This document shows, piece after piece, positions 26,837 to 44,042 of a stretch of 64,000 nucleotides of DNA. The stretch's first letter is position 1, and each line of letters opens with the position of its first letter. The notes beneath the pieces were generated by a model that did not search any database, was not told where the DNA came from, and worked only from the letters and a program-made list of their open reading frames with translations. The DNA lies in contig NC_089978.1 of assembly GCF_036417845.1 (NCBI RefSeq), forward strand, positions 89,708,007-89,772,006, in the 5' to 3' direction. A program made the translations under genes and the position numbers. Source of the stretch: Apteryx mantelli (lineage: Eukaryota; Chordata; Aves; Apterygiformes; Apterygidae).

Positions 26837-29800
26837 AATCAGTTTTGTGGTATACTTTGCATACTGGACTCAGATGGTCAATGGAGAGCTAGGGAAGGTC
26901 AGTAGGAACAGCTGTGACTTTTCATTTCAGGTATTTGTGTGAGAGCGATGGCGTACGTTGTGTGCCTTTAATTAGTGACATTCCCCAAAATAAGTGATAG
27001 CTGAAAGCTGTGTGTGGCAGGAGGAGGCCTGCCACTTACAGGTAATGAGACCTCTGCCTTCTGGAAAAGGACAGTGGCGGAGATGAAGGGAGACGGCCAC
27101 TAAATCTGTCGGGATAAGGCTAACTGGCTTTGGAAGTTCGTTTGGATGCTTGGTACAGTCCAAGCTGAGCTCCAAACTTACAAGGATTTTTCCTTTTTTT
27201 GTTTTTTGATCACTAAAAATAATAGGTCATACATGTTTCAATTGAAGTTTTGCGACTTTCAGAGCACTCTTTCATATGTGGTTGATTCTATTCGTTGTGA
27301 CTAAGAGTAATAGCAAACATTGTTTAAACAGGAGAATATAAGAGTATACCTGAGATGTTTTGGTTTCAGTTTTCTGAGCAAAAAAGAGAAACTTGAGGAG
27401 TGGTGAACTAATCCATATACCACTAGCCCATACAGGAAAACACTCCCAGAAACAAATAATATTTTGGCTTGTGAGTTTTAAGATTTAAAACTGACTTTAA
27501 ACAAGATTTTGTCCCAGATAGACTCACTTTGTCTCTTTCTATCTTCAGAACCTGTCAGGTACTGCATGTCATCTAGCTGTTCTGTAGCACGGTAAATGTT
27601 AACCTTTCACAGATGATTGCAGGTAGCTTTCATTTACCTTTAAGTAATTTTTTCGTTTTATACAGTACACACAAAATCTATCAAAAACTCACTTCATGGG
27701 GAAAATCAGTTTGCGGTTTTAGCTGCTGATACGAATCTAAGCATGTCGTATACAAGAAGAGCACAGTATTGCTTTACATATAACCCTGTATCTAAGAACC
27801 TTCTTGGTTAGTGAGGCTTGAGGTGCATATATCAAAAGGGCAATTTGTCTTGCCAGCCCCATCCGTCATTTCTCTATTCTCGTGGCATCAGGCTTTCGCG
27901 TCCTGCGCGGCTCCCCTCATGCAAAGGGTGTCTCAGCTCCCCGCCAACACCCCGCGGTGTGTACCCACTGCCAGCAGCTATCGTGGGCAGCCTCAGCTTT
28001 GTGCCCTCCTCCCTTTGTCACCCTTCGTGCAGCAAAACGAAGCATTTCCCCCTGGGACCTTGGATCAGGAGGTAGACACCCGGCGGCTCTCGTCTCTTGG
28101 CCACGCTGCCTCCTGGAAGAACCGGAGCCATGTGTGCACAGCGTAGATTTGGTTCAGATACTCTGGGTTCAGAGCTACAAAAGGGCTGGGTAATCAGTAC
28201 GCATGCACCATGCAGGCATAAATATCCCAACGCCTAAAATCAGCTTTTGCTAGCGCTCAGCTCCTTTCATTGCACTGAAAGAAATACGACTTTCTGCTTT
28301 TGCCAGGTCTTTCACGAAAACTGAGGAAAGTCAGTTGCACGTTTAAACAGAATTGACGGCTTGCTATTTAAATGCCAAAACAAACCTTTACCAATTCTTA
28401 AGTGGAATTAAATATTCACTTAATATATGTAAGTAGATTTTGAACTATAACTTGCCTTGCTTCTCTGTCTTTCTCAAAATAAAAAAGCCACTTAACGTTT
28501 TCTCTCAAATTTATTTCTATTTATAAAATGTGCTTATCTGGCATTCTTGCTATCACTATAACAACAAAAACTCAAATATTATATTGGGTCAATACTGAAA
28601 AAAAGGGTGATCCAAGCAAAAAGCAGCATTTCTCAAGACCTAAATCAGTTATTTTTACTTTGTTGAAATCAATGGCACTGTGACAATTAACCACATACTC
28701 ACTGAATTATCTATATAATCACAGTAATAAGAGGTCATTGATTTGAATTTAATTTGCTGTCATTTAAAATATTTTAATTTGAAAATGCAAAATTTAGTGA
28801 GAAGATGGCTTTTTATAATGAATGGTATTAAAATAGATATATTCTAAAACTAAAATATGGCAAACCATGACTGGGAATCATGGTAAGACTAGAATTATGA
28901 GTACTGAGGCATAGTTTAATTCTAGGTATTTAAAATATTTCTCCTCTTCTTTGTTTCTCTTCCCATCGTATAGATAGAAAAACAACAGGACTACGTACAT
29001 CTGTCTTCTGTGTATGTGTATATATTTGTTCACAGTTAAGCACTTTTATCTAGAATAATTTTAGTTTCAATAATAATATATTGGTCACGCTCTTAAAATT
29101 AGCTTGTCTTTTGTACCATTTTTAAAATGTCTGCCCGTTAATGCTTGTCTGCCATGATAAAAGATGAGTATTTGGAAGCTTAACTTTATAAAAGGGACAC
29201 ATCATGTATCCCAATCATCACCAGTCCTGGCTATTTTCTCTGAAACAGAGGCGAGGGTGATTTCTTTTTGCCAGTGTATACTTTGTGCAAACATATACTT
29301 ACTGAAAAAATATACTTCATAAAGGGCAAAGCCTGACTGAGACAAGGTCTTTCATGGAAGAGCAGAGAGCTTATGCTGCCTTTCCAAAAACTGCAATCTT
29401 TAGAAACATAGCATAGGTAGGCTACTGTGTGTAAGATATGCGTTGCCAGAAGACTGGGATCAAAATTACTGCTGTGCAGCAGATCTGCACAAATCTTATG
29501 AGCAACCTAAACCCCTTTTAAGCTGTGTTTGGAGGCCCCACATGAGACCTAAATGAGGCATAAACCTTGTGCTGGATTTCAAGACGCACTGTTTTCCTGC
29601 ATATGCATTAAGCAATTTGAACACAGGCTTAATGGCCCAGAGAGTCTTTCTGCACGATCGAAGACTAAAAATAACATTGTGGTCTTGTAACGTAACATGT
29701 TGAGCACCAGTTGAAGATTTCTTCTTTGCATGCACCACCCAGCACTGTAGTATACAATCACATTTTCTCTTCACTGGCATGTTCGCTGGTTGTGCCCACA

Positions 29801-32375
29801 GAGGTCGAATACAGCAGATACTTAGAGCATATTATTAAACATTTCAGTTTCTCCTGTTTTGTTCCCAAGTAGATACAGCACAAAACACAGCAGACAGGCA
29901 CCCTCTCAGGAGACTGAGGCAGAATTTTACCCAGAGTGAATACGCCAAGACACCCAGATTTTTGATCCAGGCACTAAATTGAGGAGTATATGGACATGCG
30001 TGGTGGTTTCTGACTGGGATGGTTGGTACTGTTATAAGCATGGTTTAAGAGATCAGCTCTGACTATTGAGGGTGAACAGCTAGTTTTCAAATGCAAGACT
30101 GATCTTGCCTAAATGCCTAACAAACAGACTGACATACCTAATTTCAATAAGTATATTTCTCTTTGGGGGAGGATCCCAAATCAAATGTTAAAATCTGTAG
30201 GCATAATGCACCTTCTGGATACATGTATAAAATTTAGTAGTCTTTAAAACAATAACCGCAAATAGTGAACCTACCCCGCAGCATTGCCATTGTAGTTTTG
30301 AGGTATGCTGTCACACCTGTAATCCAGTTACGATACAGATGTGTAGGGTCTGCGTGACAGGCGGTAAAGAAGCGGGGTTACACTATGTACAGCCTGTGTT
30401 TATACCAATACCTCCCGGAAAAGCCTGATTAACAGTTTTATAGGGAACGTCTCTGCTGTACTGCTCTTCATGCGTTTTTCTTAATCCAGCTACCGAGCCT
30501 GCACATAGCTTTTCAGGCTTGCTTGCCCTTTGGAGGTGTGCTGGGAGGTATGAAATAAAATCAGGCTAGGCTTGGCGGCTAGGCATGGTGGCTGCAATTG
30601 CACTCACTTGGCAGGTGAGGACGCAGTCACTACTATTCAGCTGCCAGTGCCCTTTCCGCAGTCCTCCTGAGGAAAACACTGCCGACTGGAAGCACATTTG
30701 ACCAGATGAGCACCTTACAGGCCATTAGTACCCTGTCGGATGTTAGTACACACTGTGAGCTGTGCCCCCCAGAAATACTCAGGCAGGTGTAAGAAAAGCA
30801 AGCAGGATTTGCAGTGACTTTTCTTTGCTCACCAGAATTGTTTGGGATAGGCAAGCTTGTGCCCTGTGGGATGTCTGCCTGTATACACGCTCTTTGACAG
30901 TCACGCAGCAAACCTGTAGTCTTACAGCTCTGTTTGTGGAAGGCAAAGTAAGACATCGGTTAGAATAACCTATATTTGGTTGCAACATTATACTAATAAT
31001 GCTTTAACTATGCTCAGCACAACCCATGCCACTAAATTGTGATAAGATCATTGAGAACTGAAGTGTGAGTTACGTTTGGTTCTAATTCTGTTTGCATACT
31101 GAACTATCTCAATTTGCTTTAATATTATTTTAGTGGGAACAGTGTGTGAATCCAGATGTTTGCTTGCTAGCTATTTGAACTGGATGCAAATTCTCTTGCT
31201 CTGCCTGCATATTCAGCAGCACTTTGAAACTGCTACATGTTCTGAGTTAAAATTGTTCATGCTGGGAGAGGCCACATGAGGCAGGTCACATAGCATTAAT
31301 ATTTAGTCAACAACAGGTTGATTATAACTCCTGTGACAAAGGGAGTCCGGATTAGCAATTTCACTCTGTTTTGCATAAGGTGGGAGCTCACTGATGTGCT
31401 CACTGATCTAGCTGGAAAAAATAAGTCAGCAGAGGGAAATTAGCCTCTTTGTTTACATTCTGTGGAAAGCAATCACATAGTTGAGCAGTGTACACTGTTA
31501 TTTTTAATACAGTCAACTAGGAAAATTCATTCCACTTTCATTATATCATATGTTATTACAGGTATAGTTTTGGAAAGGGCAATTCCTGGGGTATGATTCT
31601 GATCTGCCATGTACTAATTTTGCACAAGTGTAGTTTTGTGAAGCTTGCCTACATTGGCAATAAGCTGGGGTATGAATTTATAGCATCCTGGCTGTTTCAT
31701 GTTAATTCCTCCAGTGTTTGCCTTTGTGGATGATATTTTGCTCCACTTTGAATGTGAGTCAAGCTCCATTTCAGAGGTTCCCACAAAGAAAGCTGGTGCA
31801 AAGTAGCTAGTACTCTATAAATTCACACACTGTTTCACTGCACACTAAATTCCTCTTGTAGACAGGTCCTGCTATACAGTAGAATGATTTCAGATTTAAA
31901 TCAACCTAAGTGAGATGGCATTCATCCAGCTCAACTGACAGTGTTACATGGATGCAGCCATTGCAATACAAGCAAAAACCCTAAATAAAAATTGAGACTT
32001 AACCTCAGTAACTTCATTGGAGCATGGGTCCGGTTGAAGTTTTGCCTGTCCAGGTTACAAGGCTTCCACACCCGCTACCGAGGCTCATTCAAACCTTTGG
32101 CCACAGGCTTTTGTGCCTTCAGCATCAATTTTGGTGATACCATTATTCTGTACTTTCATAGATGGATAAAACTGTGAGAAAAGGACCCAAAACTTCATTC
32201 TCAGTCATTTTCCGTACTTTCTCTTACTGAAAAAGTCTATTTCAATACCCAAACTTCATCTTCTCATGATAAGATCAAAACCCCACTGATTTTAATGTAA
32301 AATTGAACATACCGCTTAATCCTTAAACTGCAGAAAAGCTGACAGCAGCCTTCATTTTAGGGAAGCAATTAAGCT

Positions 32376-32510
32376 AAGTGAATAGAGACCCGGTCTGTGA
32401 CTCTGGTGCCTGGGAGGTGGCATCACCCTTTTGCCACAGGCTCCTGGACTGCTTTCAATCACTTCTGTGCAGAAGTCTCGCCATTTGCCAAACAGAGACA
32501 GAGTCAACTT
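32376..32510 (+). mobile_element. MIR-type core SINE remnant in intron 2
   Basis: MIR motifs appear in order: 'agtgaatagagacccggtct', 'tgcctgggagg', 'ttttgccacaggctcctg', 'tcaatcacttctgtgcag' and 'ccatttgccaaac'. The shared phrases (gccacaggct, caCTTCTGTGC) also occur in the canonical element. The copy is old and diverged; its ends are approximate. Confidence 0.55.
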
Positions 32511-33072
32511 TAAGCCTAGGCTACCTATGCCCATTCATAAGGGCCTCTTGCTTGAGCAAGCACTTTGCATATAAAAGGATGCATTTCTTGTTTCAGATTT
32601 TAGAATGATACCAAAAGGAACTGTTACCACCCCTGCACATAAATGGTGCTTAAAATAAGGTAAAGAAAGAGCTTTATAGTATTAAGCAACAGAAAAAATT
32701 TGCCTTAGCCTTCACAACTCCCTACATGTGTTTTTTCTCTCACACATGCTCTACATTGATTTTGCAGAGCACGTGCATTTGCAAAAGCTGATCCTGAAGG
32801 AGGCTAATGAAACTTTTTATAGCATTTTTAGGCTATCCATAAAAGCACCATATTTAAGCTAGGTACCATTTATTGGTTTTTTTAATGGTATTATTGGTTT
32901 CTAAAACTAAAGATAGGCCCACCTCAGCCCATGAAAAGTTTAAGGTGCCTCCTTAGGTAACAATGACTAATTTCATTTACTGTGGCTACAAAAGCCAGAA
33001 TTTTTGTCCTCTGTCCCCCAAGACATATGGTAGGCAGATCATCTACAATGCAAAGTTGTAGAAAAAGAGAGT

Positions 33073-33093
33073 AAAAAAAAAAAAAAAAAAAAA
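33073..33093 (+). repeat. A21 homopolymer
   Basis: Twenty-one consecutive A in intron 2, preceded by an A/G-rich stretch. It could be a retroposon tail but no body is recognisable. Confidence 0.7.
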
Positions 33094-36000
33094 GAATTTG
33101 GTCTCTGTTTTCACCAATATCTTTCTCCTATTCATCTAATATTTGCCTTTGCTCATTCAGAATCTCTTTTCCTTACAAAAATCCAGTCCTTCCTTGTACT
33201 TCTTGTTCCTAGCTTATAGCAGTACAGCCTGACTGTAGGGCACGGCCAGTGAATCATAATAGCAAATGTCAACAGGAAAAGTTCTCCAACAGCCCATTAG
33301 CTCTTTGAGTTTATATTTATTATTTACTGAGTGACTGTGAATAATGAGCAAATTGGTATAAATCATTAGATATTTGTGGCTAATTCTCTAGTAAAAAGGG
33401 AAAATCGGTTAAAGTAATTACATGATTTATTTTCAAGGAAAAATTCACCTCCTTCTCATTAGTCTTATATAGGGCAGACAGCACTAGCAAGAGGAATACA
33501 AGTGGTGCAAATCAGGGTTGCAAAAAATGGAAACTCTGAAATGACAGGTGAGTGAAAGAAATTCTTACAAAATGCCTCTATGGATCTGTCTGCCCTAATG
33601 TCTATGATGTAGACCTATACAAGCATCAGAGAGTTAGACAACGCTGGAGATGATAGTTACCCCAAGTTGTGCTTGTAGTCAGTATTTGGAGGAGTAAATT
33701 AGATTAGGTAAATCCCATTCTACCTAAATAGGGCTAATTTTTGGACTGCCCTGCCCAATTCGTGTATGAGTTTAGGCTTAATCTTTTTCTCAGGGGGCAC
33801 TGGATCCAGTCAGTAGTGCCACTGATGCAACAAGCGTGTAAGTCTGTGAGTCATTTAGGTGCGTCTTCCTAAAGGTAAGTTAGAAGTTTGTAGCTATTAC
33901 GCAAAATGGACAGAGGAATCCGAAGTTCTACAATCAAAAGAAAATACCCATTCCTCGCATGCAGATTATGTAGCAAACAATAAAAGTAACTTATCCGAAA
34001 ACAGAGTAACATATAGCTGTTTTCTATTAGTTTTGTAAAGCCCATGCAGTGAAAGCTCTTCATGCATTTACTTAACAGTTCTCTTAATCAAATTCCTTTT
34101 TAGATTAGTCTCCAAGATTATGTAAGAACAGATTGTGTCCCAGAGTGTTTTTATGTTTTCTCCTTAGAGAAAATATATGGCATCAGGAGTCAATGTTATC
34201 AGAATTGCTATTATCCAAAATCTTATACCTGTTAAAAAGTCATACTCTGTGTCATATTTAATTAGATATAATTTTTGTTTCATTGCAAAGTCAAAGGCCT
34301 TCCAAATTAATGCAGCTGTCTGAATGTTTTTAGGCAAGAGCCTATTAATGCTGAACCATTTTTTTACAAAAACATGTTATAACTAAAGCTCATGATGGAA
34401 GTAATTTGTAATATTCAATGATCTCATTTTATACTGTTTTGCTCACTAGAAGCTAATGCATATGATGCCATGTGAAATTCTCAGACAAGCCTGTCTGCAG
34501 GACTTATGGGAGCCGTAAATGGATTAAACCTCTCACTCCCTGCTTTGGCAAGTGATCAGTTACATTTAAATAAAGGTCAGTCTGTCTTTACAAAGAACAT
34601 ACTGAAAGCAAGCTTAATAGCTTTCCCTACTGAGGCTAGAACATAACTATTTGAAGCATAATTAACAACAGGGTGCCAGTCACTGATTGTGCTTTTTGCT
34701 TTATTTTATGTCTGGGGAGTTCCAGTATTTCCCATTAGTTTTAAGAGGGGCCACGGTGCTAGTTATCAAATTGACAGTCTTGACCTGGCCTCTGAAAGCA
34801 ACTGTAAAATGTTGTTTGGGAAAATTAAGATAAATGCTAAATGCCATAATGAAAATGGGACCGTAATATTGCTACAAATTGGACATTCATGTTCCATGCC
34901 GTCACTCCAAATAACAATGTAGGCATGATATCTGATATACATGAAAGCATGGACTTTGTTATTCCAAATACCAGGTGATGGTGATAAGGAAATACACCAG
35001 TTGCTCTATTATCTCATCTTATGAGCACTGTATTTTGAATTCTGTATAAAATACCCATTCTTTTCAGTATTAACAAAGTGAACAGCTCTTCCACCTGTTC
35101 AACATGTAGATAGGATAATCCTTGCAAGGTTGGTGTGAACCAGGTGTAGCTGTCTATTCTGTGAAAGGTACTGACTACAAAAAAGTTAATTTGTCAAGTG
35201 GATTAAATATCTAGCCCACATGGGGCATTTAAGAATAAACCATGATATGTTCTGGTTCTTCAAAACACTTATTTTGTTCGGGGTTTGCTTGACCAATTTT
35301 GTAGCCCATGTGGCAGAAGTGATAGTCATCTGTATGTGAACAGAACGTAACCAATACAGCAATTTTGGTACTCTGCAGACAGCCTGAAATTCTAACAGAG
35401 ATATGTGAATTACCTTGACCCCACCTGACTGGAGTATCAACTTCAAAAGTCCAGTGATTGCACTTCATTGTCATCAGCAGCTAATTCAGCCATGATCATT
35501 TTATCTAATGTTATCAGGGAGTGAGGTAAGAGCAAAGCACAGTGGATTAGCTTTGGGGAGTATCTAGAGATAATGCAATACAGAGAAAAGAGCAGACCAG
35601 AGAGAGAAGCAGGAGATAGGAAAAACAGCAAAAGAATAAGGAAGAACAGAAATTAGAAGGCAACAAAGAGGGTGGGATTGGGTGGAAAAGATCTGTTATT
35701 TACTGATGAAGATGATATGAAGTATGAGAAAGTATCAAAGTCTTACATTTTAGCTGTGATGATAGACTACTTTTTTCCTTTGATCTCCATGTAAAAAATC
35801 TCAACCTACTTTTATCCCAGCCGTTCCCATCTGATATTTGGTTGATGACTGTTTCCCATTCAGCTCTACTACGAGCAAGCAGAGTTCTCTATCCCCCAAA
35901 TGTACCTTTGTTATTTGTCACAGAATAGAAACCAGAAGAGGAAGACAACCAACCAGAGATTAAGATAAAAACCATGCATTTTCCCCATTCTGCCTGTACT

Positions 36001-36756
36001 TTGTGGTTAAACAGAGGGTTTTAAGTCTGCAGGTCTTTATCTCCTTTCATGAAAGCTGCATCCATTTTAAGAGTTAATTAAATTAATTACAACATTTAGG
36101 AACTGGCAAGAAAAATGGAGCTCCACTTGGTTTTACAAGCCCTTAGACCTATTAAAGTAAGAAAACTAATGCCTTAAGCAGTGGCACATCAGTTCTATCA
36201 TTCTACTTCTCTAAAATTCACTTGTGTTATTTTGTTTTTTTCCATTTCTAGGATTTCTTTTTCCTGACAGAAAATTTGGATAGGAAGTGGAGAAGTCAGT
36301 GACTGATTTACTTGACAATACTCAGCTTACATGCACGTTTCATTTCTTACAGTTGTTCTACAAAGCAACCGACTAATGCTCTGCTTCGAGCATAGGCACT
36401 TCAAGGTCCTATTTCTTTGTTTTCACCACAGGTCAGATCCCATTGTCAGGAAAAACTAATTTCAAAGCATCTTGTGTCACAGGCACTCTGAAATAATGAA
36501 ATGAAACAGCCTACCAGAAAAAATACCTTTTCTTTAACTTGTCAACCCTGCGTCAATGATACAGAACTCCCGACAAGTTCAGATAGTAAGGTTTGCTAGT
36601 CAGTAGTGAATGTGGGTCTGTGGCTTATAAATCCATAACAATTTCTCTCTTCTGCAGGTCTTTTACCTCAAGGATTGATAAGAGTCAAATGTGTCTCCTT
36701 TGAGCCTTTAGCATGCCCACATTACGTTTTTCCTCATGTTGATCTGAGTACTTTAA

Positions 36757-38436
<1,680 letters not shown>

Positions 38437-41061
38437 CTTGTTTGTTTGTTGTTTTTTACACTAGGTCTTACTGAGAGAATAAGAAACCAGTATTGGCTAA
38501 ACGTTTGGGGAGGGGAAGAGGTTTGGGGGTGTTTCATCCCCTAAGCTAAATCCAGGAATACTCAAAATGATGGGAGGAATGAAGAAAAAATCGGGGGGGG
38601 GGGATTGTTCTTTGATTGACTCCCTTAACAGGTATTATGAGAAAATTTGCACACGTATGCAAAGAGAGGGTGAATTTGAGACACGTGAAGTAAGATCTAA
38701 TGAGCAAAGTTGGGTTACTAAGCAGCATTCTGCATTGTCTGTACTGCAGGTACTGCAATTATTGTTGCTAAACCCAATCAGATTGAAAGGTCAACTGTCA
38801 AGGCTGGAGTAGCAGTAAGTGTTTGCTGGATGTAAAGGCTTTACAAACTTTCTGCACAGCAATAACTCAAGTCAGTGAGTCAGCTCTTATAGGTCTTAGC
38901 CATCACATTTAATTTTTCTTTTCTCCCCCTAATCTAAACATTTATGCAAGACTGTATAACAGATAGCAAACTGTACTGGGAAGGAAGGCAGTATGCAGCA
39001 ACCAAACACTTTCAAAACACATTTATGTTATAAGTCACCTTATTTTTCCTAAAAATATCATTATTTTAAAATGTAAATCATCCCCTGGAACATTTTTAAT
39101 CATGGTTTTATAGCTGTTTCTTTTTCTTATAAAAACAAAAAGAACAAAAAAAAATCGCAGTGACTCTGTCACTCTAGAAAATATATAATTCTATTTTATA
39201 AATGTCTCGCTACTAGTTAAACAAGTATTCTGCTTTACCAACTGTAATTTTGTTAGCACTCTACTAGCACATGCCAGTGGATCTAGGAGCAGACAGAAGA
39301 TGGCGTACTGAATATTTCAGCACCAAAATCCATGACACAAACCTCAAATACTTAAATGTCATCAAGGGAGTGAATGTTAGGGCTCTTTTAATAAGCGTCT
39401 ATTTCAGGCCATTCACTGGTAATGCACACTAAGAGGATTAGTGGGTAGTTTTACATAATGTATAACTAATCCCTCAATCTTCCTAGAGTACCTGTAAAGC
39501 AATAGACCTTACAGCTATGGGCTCTTCCAAGAGATAGTAGACCGTGAGTGTCATATGTAACAAACTGAAGGTAGGGACTGCAATTTAACAAGTTTAACTA
39601 TGTCCCCAAAGAGCCTATATCAATGGGATCTATTGAAAACATCACATTAGAGGGGAAAAAAAATTTTAAAGATTATGTTACTGAATCCTTCTGGAGCTGT
39701 GAGTTCTAAATCAATAATTCTGCCAGCATCTGTGATGTGGAGTAATGCAGACAAAGAAGCATCTCTTTTCTCCTCCACCCCCTCCATCCTTTAGAACTAC
39801 AGACTTGTTCTGGGAAGGTTTTATTATAAGGCAGAGCCCCAGTGGGGATACATAAGCCAATTGTACCGGTTTTGCTGAGAGTATTCCAACTATAAGTGGC
39901 CCGCTAAAACCCAGTCGCGGGAAGCTAGCTGGTGTGTCAGGTGTTCTAATGAATATATGGATATTTCAGCCAGACTCTTTCAACTCTTACAGTTTGCCCA
40001 GAAAGTAGGAGTTCTTGAAAAGTTTTCAGCGCTTGGCACAGTGTTTGCCTCAGTCACAGTATATGAGGGTCTAATGGATATTGCAGGAGCCATGTGGCTC
40101 GGCCCAATGAGAGTGCTTTGGCTCAGGAGGCTGCCTGGTTTACGCGGACATTGGCGTGATTAACGCATCTATGATAGCAAACCCAGACTATGCTGCATCC
40201 CATGAATTCTGAGTGACTCCTGGATGCACTGTGCAAAATCCTCAATTGCCACCTTGTGAATGTTAATTTTCAAGCAAAGGATACTACCAAAGCTTCTTCC
40301 CTAGCAGAAAATAAGGTAGTCAGATATTTTGCCCTGAAGCAAAATGTTACATACCGACTAGCAAAACAAGTTTGCAGTGCAGCTGCCAACATTTGCTTCC
40401 CCAAGATAGCGCTCTTCCCTGACCAGAGGACAAAGGATTTTGTGTCCAGGAATGCACAGGCTCTTTGTTTGAACAGCATCAGATGCAGTAGCAGCTGGGG
40501 AGCTGTAACAACAACTTCAGCCTTGGCGGAAATCAGGTGGACACCCTCAAGACAGCCAAATGAATGTGAGCTGCGGGGAAAGATCTGTTTCCCCTATTTT
40601 CTTTAGACTCAGGCTTGGAGCTACATTTTCCAGCCAGAAATAATTCCTCAAATATATATTCCATTGCAGATTTTCTGTGACAGTCATTATGTCCTCTACG
40701 TAACAATCACCCTATGTCCCAGCTGTTCAACAGGAAGCTGCAGTGGCTTTTAAACTTCTGAGGGCATTAACAAATCAGCTGAGTGTTTCAAGAAATAGCA
40801 AACCACTTTTTACAGCAGCAGTCTACTGAGTCGTGGGACACCTGGAAATGGGAGATGTGTGAAAGAGGTTGTTTGTACACTGCAGAGAGGAATGCATGTC
40901 AAACACTGATTTTGCACCTCTGCTATCCCTGATGCCATCATCTGCAACCACCAGACGCAGGGATAGCTATGATAAACCTCTTCACTTCTAATTGAAATGC
41001 ATAAATAGGAGTGTCTTTAAAAAGATGCCCAAAGATGAGCTTGTAGTTTCACAGATCTCTT

Positions 41062-41067
41062 ATTAAA
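41062..41067 (+). terminator. Candidate poly(A) signal ATTAAA
   Basis: ATTAAA about 2.6 kb after the stop, followed by 'cagcgtgtgagg', a GT-rich element. It is a possible early cleavage site giving a shorter 3' UTR. Confidence 0.25.
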
Positions 41068-44036
41068 TCTCAGCGTGTGAGGCCTTCTGAGCTCTCCAAG
41101 AAAGGTGATAAAACTAGTGATAAAATTTCTCTGCTATCTCTATCTTTATTCCAGGAATTTATTCCTTACCAGTAGTTGCTGTTGCTTCCCAGGACTGGCA
41201 GAGGGACAGGGACCATGCCCATGTCCAGGCAGGGAAGGCAAGGCCATGGAAGCACCACTTTCTAAGGCCTCTCAGCTCCCACAGAAAACCCCAAAACAGA
41301 ACCAGAAACACCTTATGTACCTTTCTCATGACATTTCACCTCAAGCTGTTACTCCATTCCCCACTTTCAGGCTTGGTGAGGTAAAACCATGAAAATGCCT
41401 ACAGTGTACTTAACCAAGCTCCATCAGATTTCTGCCTGAATCCCAATGTATCTGAGATACACCAAATAGTCCTTCTGTACAGGTAGCTTGAATACTTCAA
41501 CATGTACCAGAAACTGCACGTTCTCCAGACTGTGCTAACCCACTTTGGCCTTCCTCCCCTTTGGCTGTTTTCTCTGGAGCAATTATCTTCACCAAAGTCA
41601 ATTGCATTGATAGATTAATGGGTGCAAATATCATGCTCTGTTCTTGGTCCAAAGCACTCCAAACACCTAACTGTGCATAAGAATCTATCCTTACTGGTAA
41701 ACCTCTTTAGAAGGCTATCTATGTTTAAGCACTTTTTGTCACTCTCTTAAGTGGTTTTTTAGCCCAGGTTTAACTGCGCATTTGTCTGCAATATAAATGA
41801 CCCAATTTTTGTATAAACTCAGCGAGTAATGCCACATTATACACTGTCAGGCACTGACTAAAATTTAACAGCAAATATTTTAAATAAGTCTAACAAGAAT
41901 GAGCAGGACTGTGGCTCTCTGAGCACATAGATCAGCTACAAACATGAAAATTTCCATACAGTAAGATATGGTGTACAGTATATATTTTTACTATGGAGTA
42001 AGCATAGGGAAAAGGAACCAACCTAAATGCATACAACTGTCAAGATCAGTCCAGTTTTTCTTGTAACATAATTCCTTATTTTGGCTTAGCACAAGTTCAT
42101 TTTCAATTCATAAGTACTCTAACTGGAGGAAAAAATGAAAAGAGAAAAGCTGGTGTAGCTGGAATAATTTCACTGTAAAAATTAATTGATGAAGCCCGAA
42201 TTTTCTGCCTAAAGCTTTAAGTGAGAATGTTCTAGTTAGATTAAAATTAGAGCTGTGAAGGCTGAGACAAACCTGTCTGGCAAAGAAAAGGAACTGCTTT
42301 TCCAAAGACAAGCAAACATACTCATCATGGTCAACTGCATGAACCTGGAGAGAAAACAATACCAAAGCGGCTTGAGGTTACTTTGAAACATGTGAGGATT
42401 CACATCTGCTCTCAGCAGCTTTCTGAGCCAGTGCTGATTTCAAGTAAAATGTACACTGTAAATTGAAAGATGTGTTTTTAAAAGCTTCTCTAGGCTAAGT
42501 GTCCTCCTGTGAGCCACCAAATCCCACTTCAACCAACAGCTTGCTTAGTTTCATTAACAGAAGAAACAAAATTGAGTGGTGGCACTGCTGGACAAAATTC
42601 AGGAGAGTCAGAACTAGAGAACATGACTTCCCCTTTACACAGTGAGGAAGTAGGAAAAGGCTTCTCTTTAGCATGTGTCTTTGTAAGAGAAAAAGCTGGT
42701 TATTTCAAAACTTAGCAAATTAATAATTTTCCTGTTCCTTAAGTTGGGAAATAGACACAGAATTTTTGGAGGACTAGGGAGAGGAAGCAGAGAATGAGTT
42801 AGGCCTTGGGTTTGCTACGGACCTCGAAATGCTCTAATTACCCTAGCGTGGACGGGATGCCGGAGGCAGCAGTGGAGCACAAGAAGTAAAGGGGCCGATC
42901 TGCCATGTGGGTAACTTACTGCTGCAAGCCAGAGCAAAGTGCATGGCTATCGCATGCTACCACCAGGCTGGTGCCCTGGGGCTCGCCTGGGGTAAAGCCT
43001 CCATCCTGTGGCCCAGGCCAGCAGGTCACTCAGCATGGTGCAACCTGAAGCATGTAAGAAATCCTGTTCACATACAGCTACTCATCTGTGCAAAATTATT
43101 AAAACGCTTATGTGTTTCGCTGAAGCAGAGCTCATGTGGTAAGACACAAGCCCAATGGGAAGCTGCTTTTTTAAAGACCCTCAGCAGAAAGGACTACCCA
43201 CAACTTTCTTCTGCCTTACGTTAACGCCTATCAAGACCCATTTCTATACAAACCGAATTGTACAATTAGCTATATATGGGCAAAGTATTTCTTCTTTGCT
43301 TGTATAGTTACATTTATCACTCAAGCTATTTGTCATTTATTGGCTTTTAAACATTTTGAAAGAAGTAAGCATCCCCGGGTACCTGCAGCTCTGATGAGAA
43401 TGAGGAGAGCAGCACCAACCCCAGCCCATTGCAGGCCCGGGGACAAACTCAGCTCACCCTCTCCCCTATCTGATTCATCCAGCGAATGGAGAGCTTTAGG
43501 TCCAAATTCTGAGCTGTGCATCCGGGGAACCCATTGTGGAAACCACCCCCTGCCAGGCAAGTGCAAGGGAAAACTTTTTTTTGAGATGGGCATGGGCTCA
43601 GGAGGTGATTCAAAGAGGTATTCCCACCTCGCTTGAGTGCGCTTGAGGTTGGGCAGAGCAACATTTCTGTGGACGCGCCCTGCACCCTGTAGTGGTCCCA
43701 AGACACCCACATCTGACACAGCCTCCCACCTGAAGAGAGGGGCACCTCAGCATTTACATGCAGCTACCTGGGGTAGTTACTGCTTAGACAAAAATTAGTC
43801 CAATATGGTTGGCATTCTAAAAGGCATCACCTTTTTTAGTTTGGGGGGAAAAAAAATCAGTCTAAATAACTCTAGATTATTTAAGCTCCAAGAAATCTTA
43901 ATCTGTGCATCAAATAAATGGCTTGCAAGATTTCAGGGGGGTTCGTTTTGGCTTTTTTTAACCTATTTTTACTATTTTTGTATTAATTTAGGGAAGAAAA
44001 TTGTATAATGAATCTCAATGTATAGCATAAGCCTAA

Positions 44037-44042
44037 AATAAA
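44037..44042 (+). terminator. Candidate poly(A) signal AATAAA
   Basis: A canonical AATAAA about 5.6 kb after the PTCHD1 stop, followed within 10-30 bases by a pyrimidine/T-rich stretch as expected for a cleavage site. A second AATAAA lies 124 bases upstream at 43913-43918. Hexamers also occur by chance in AT-rich DNA, so this is a candidate only. Confidence 0.4.
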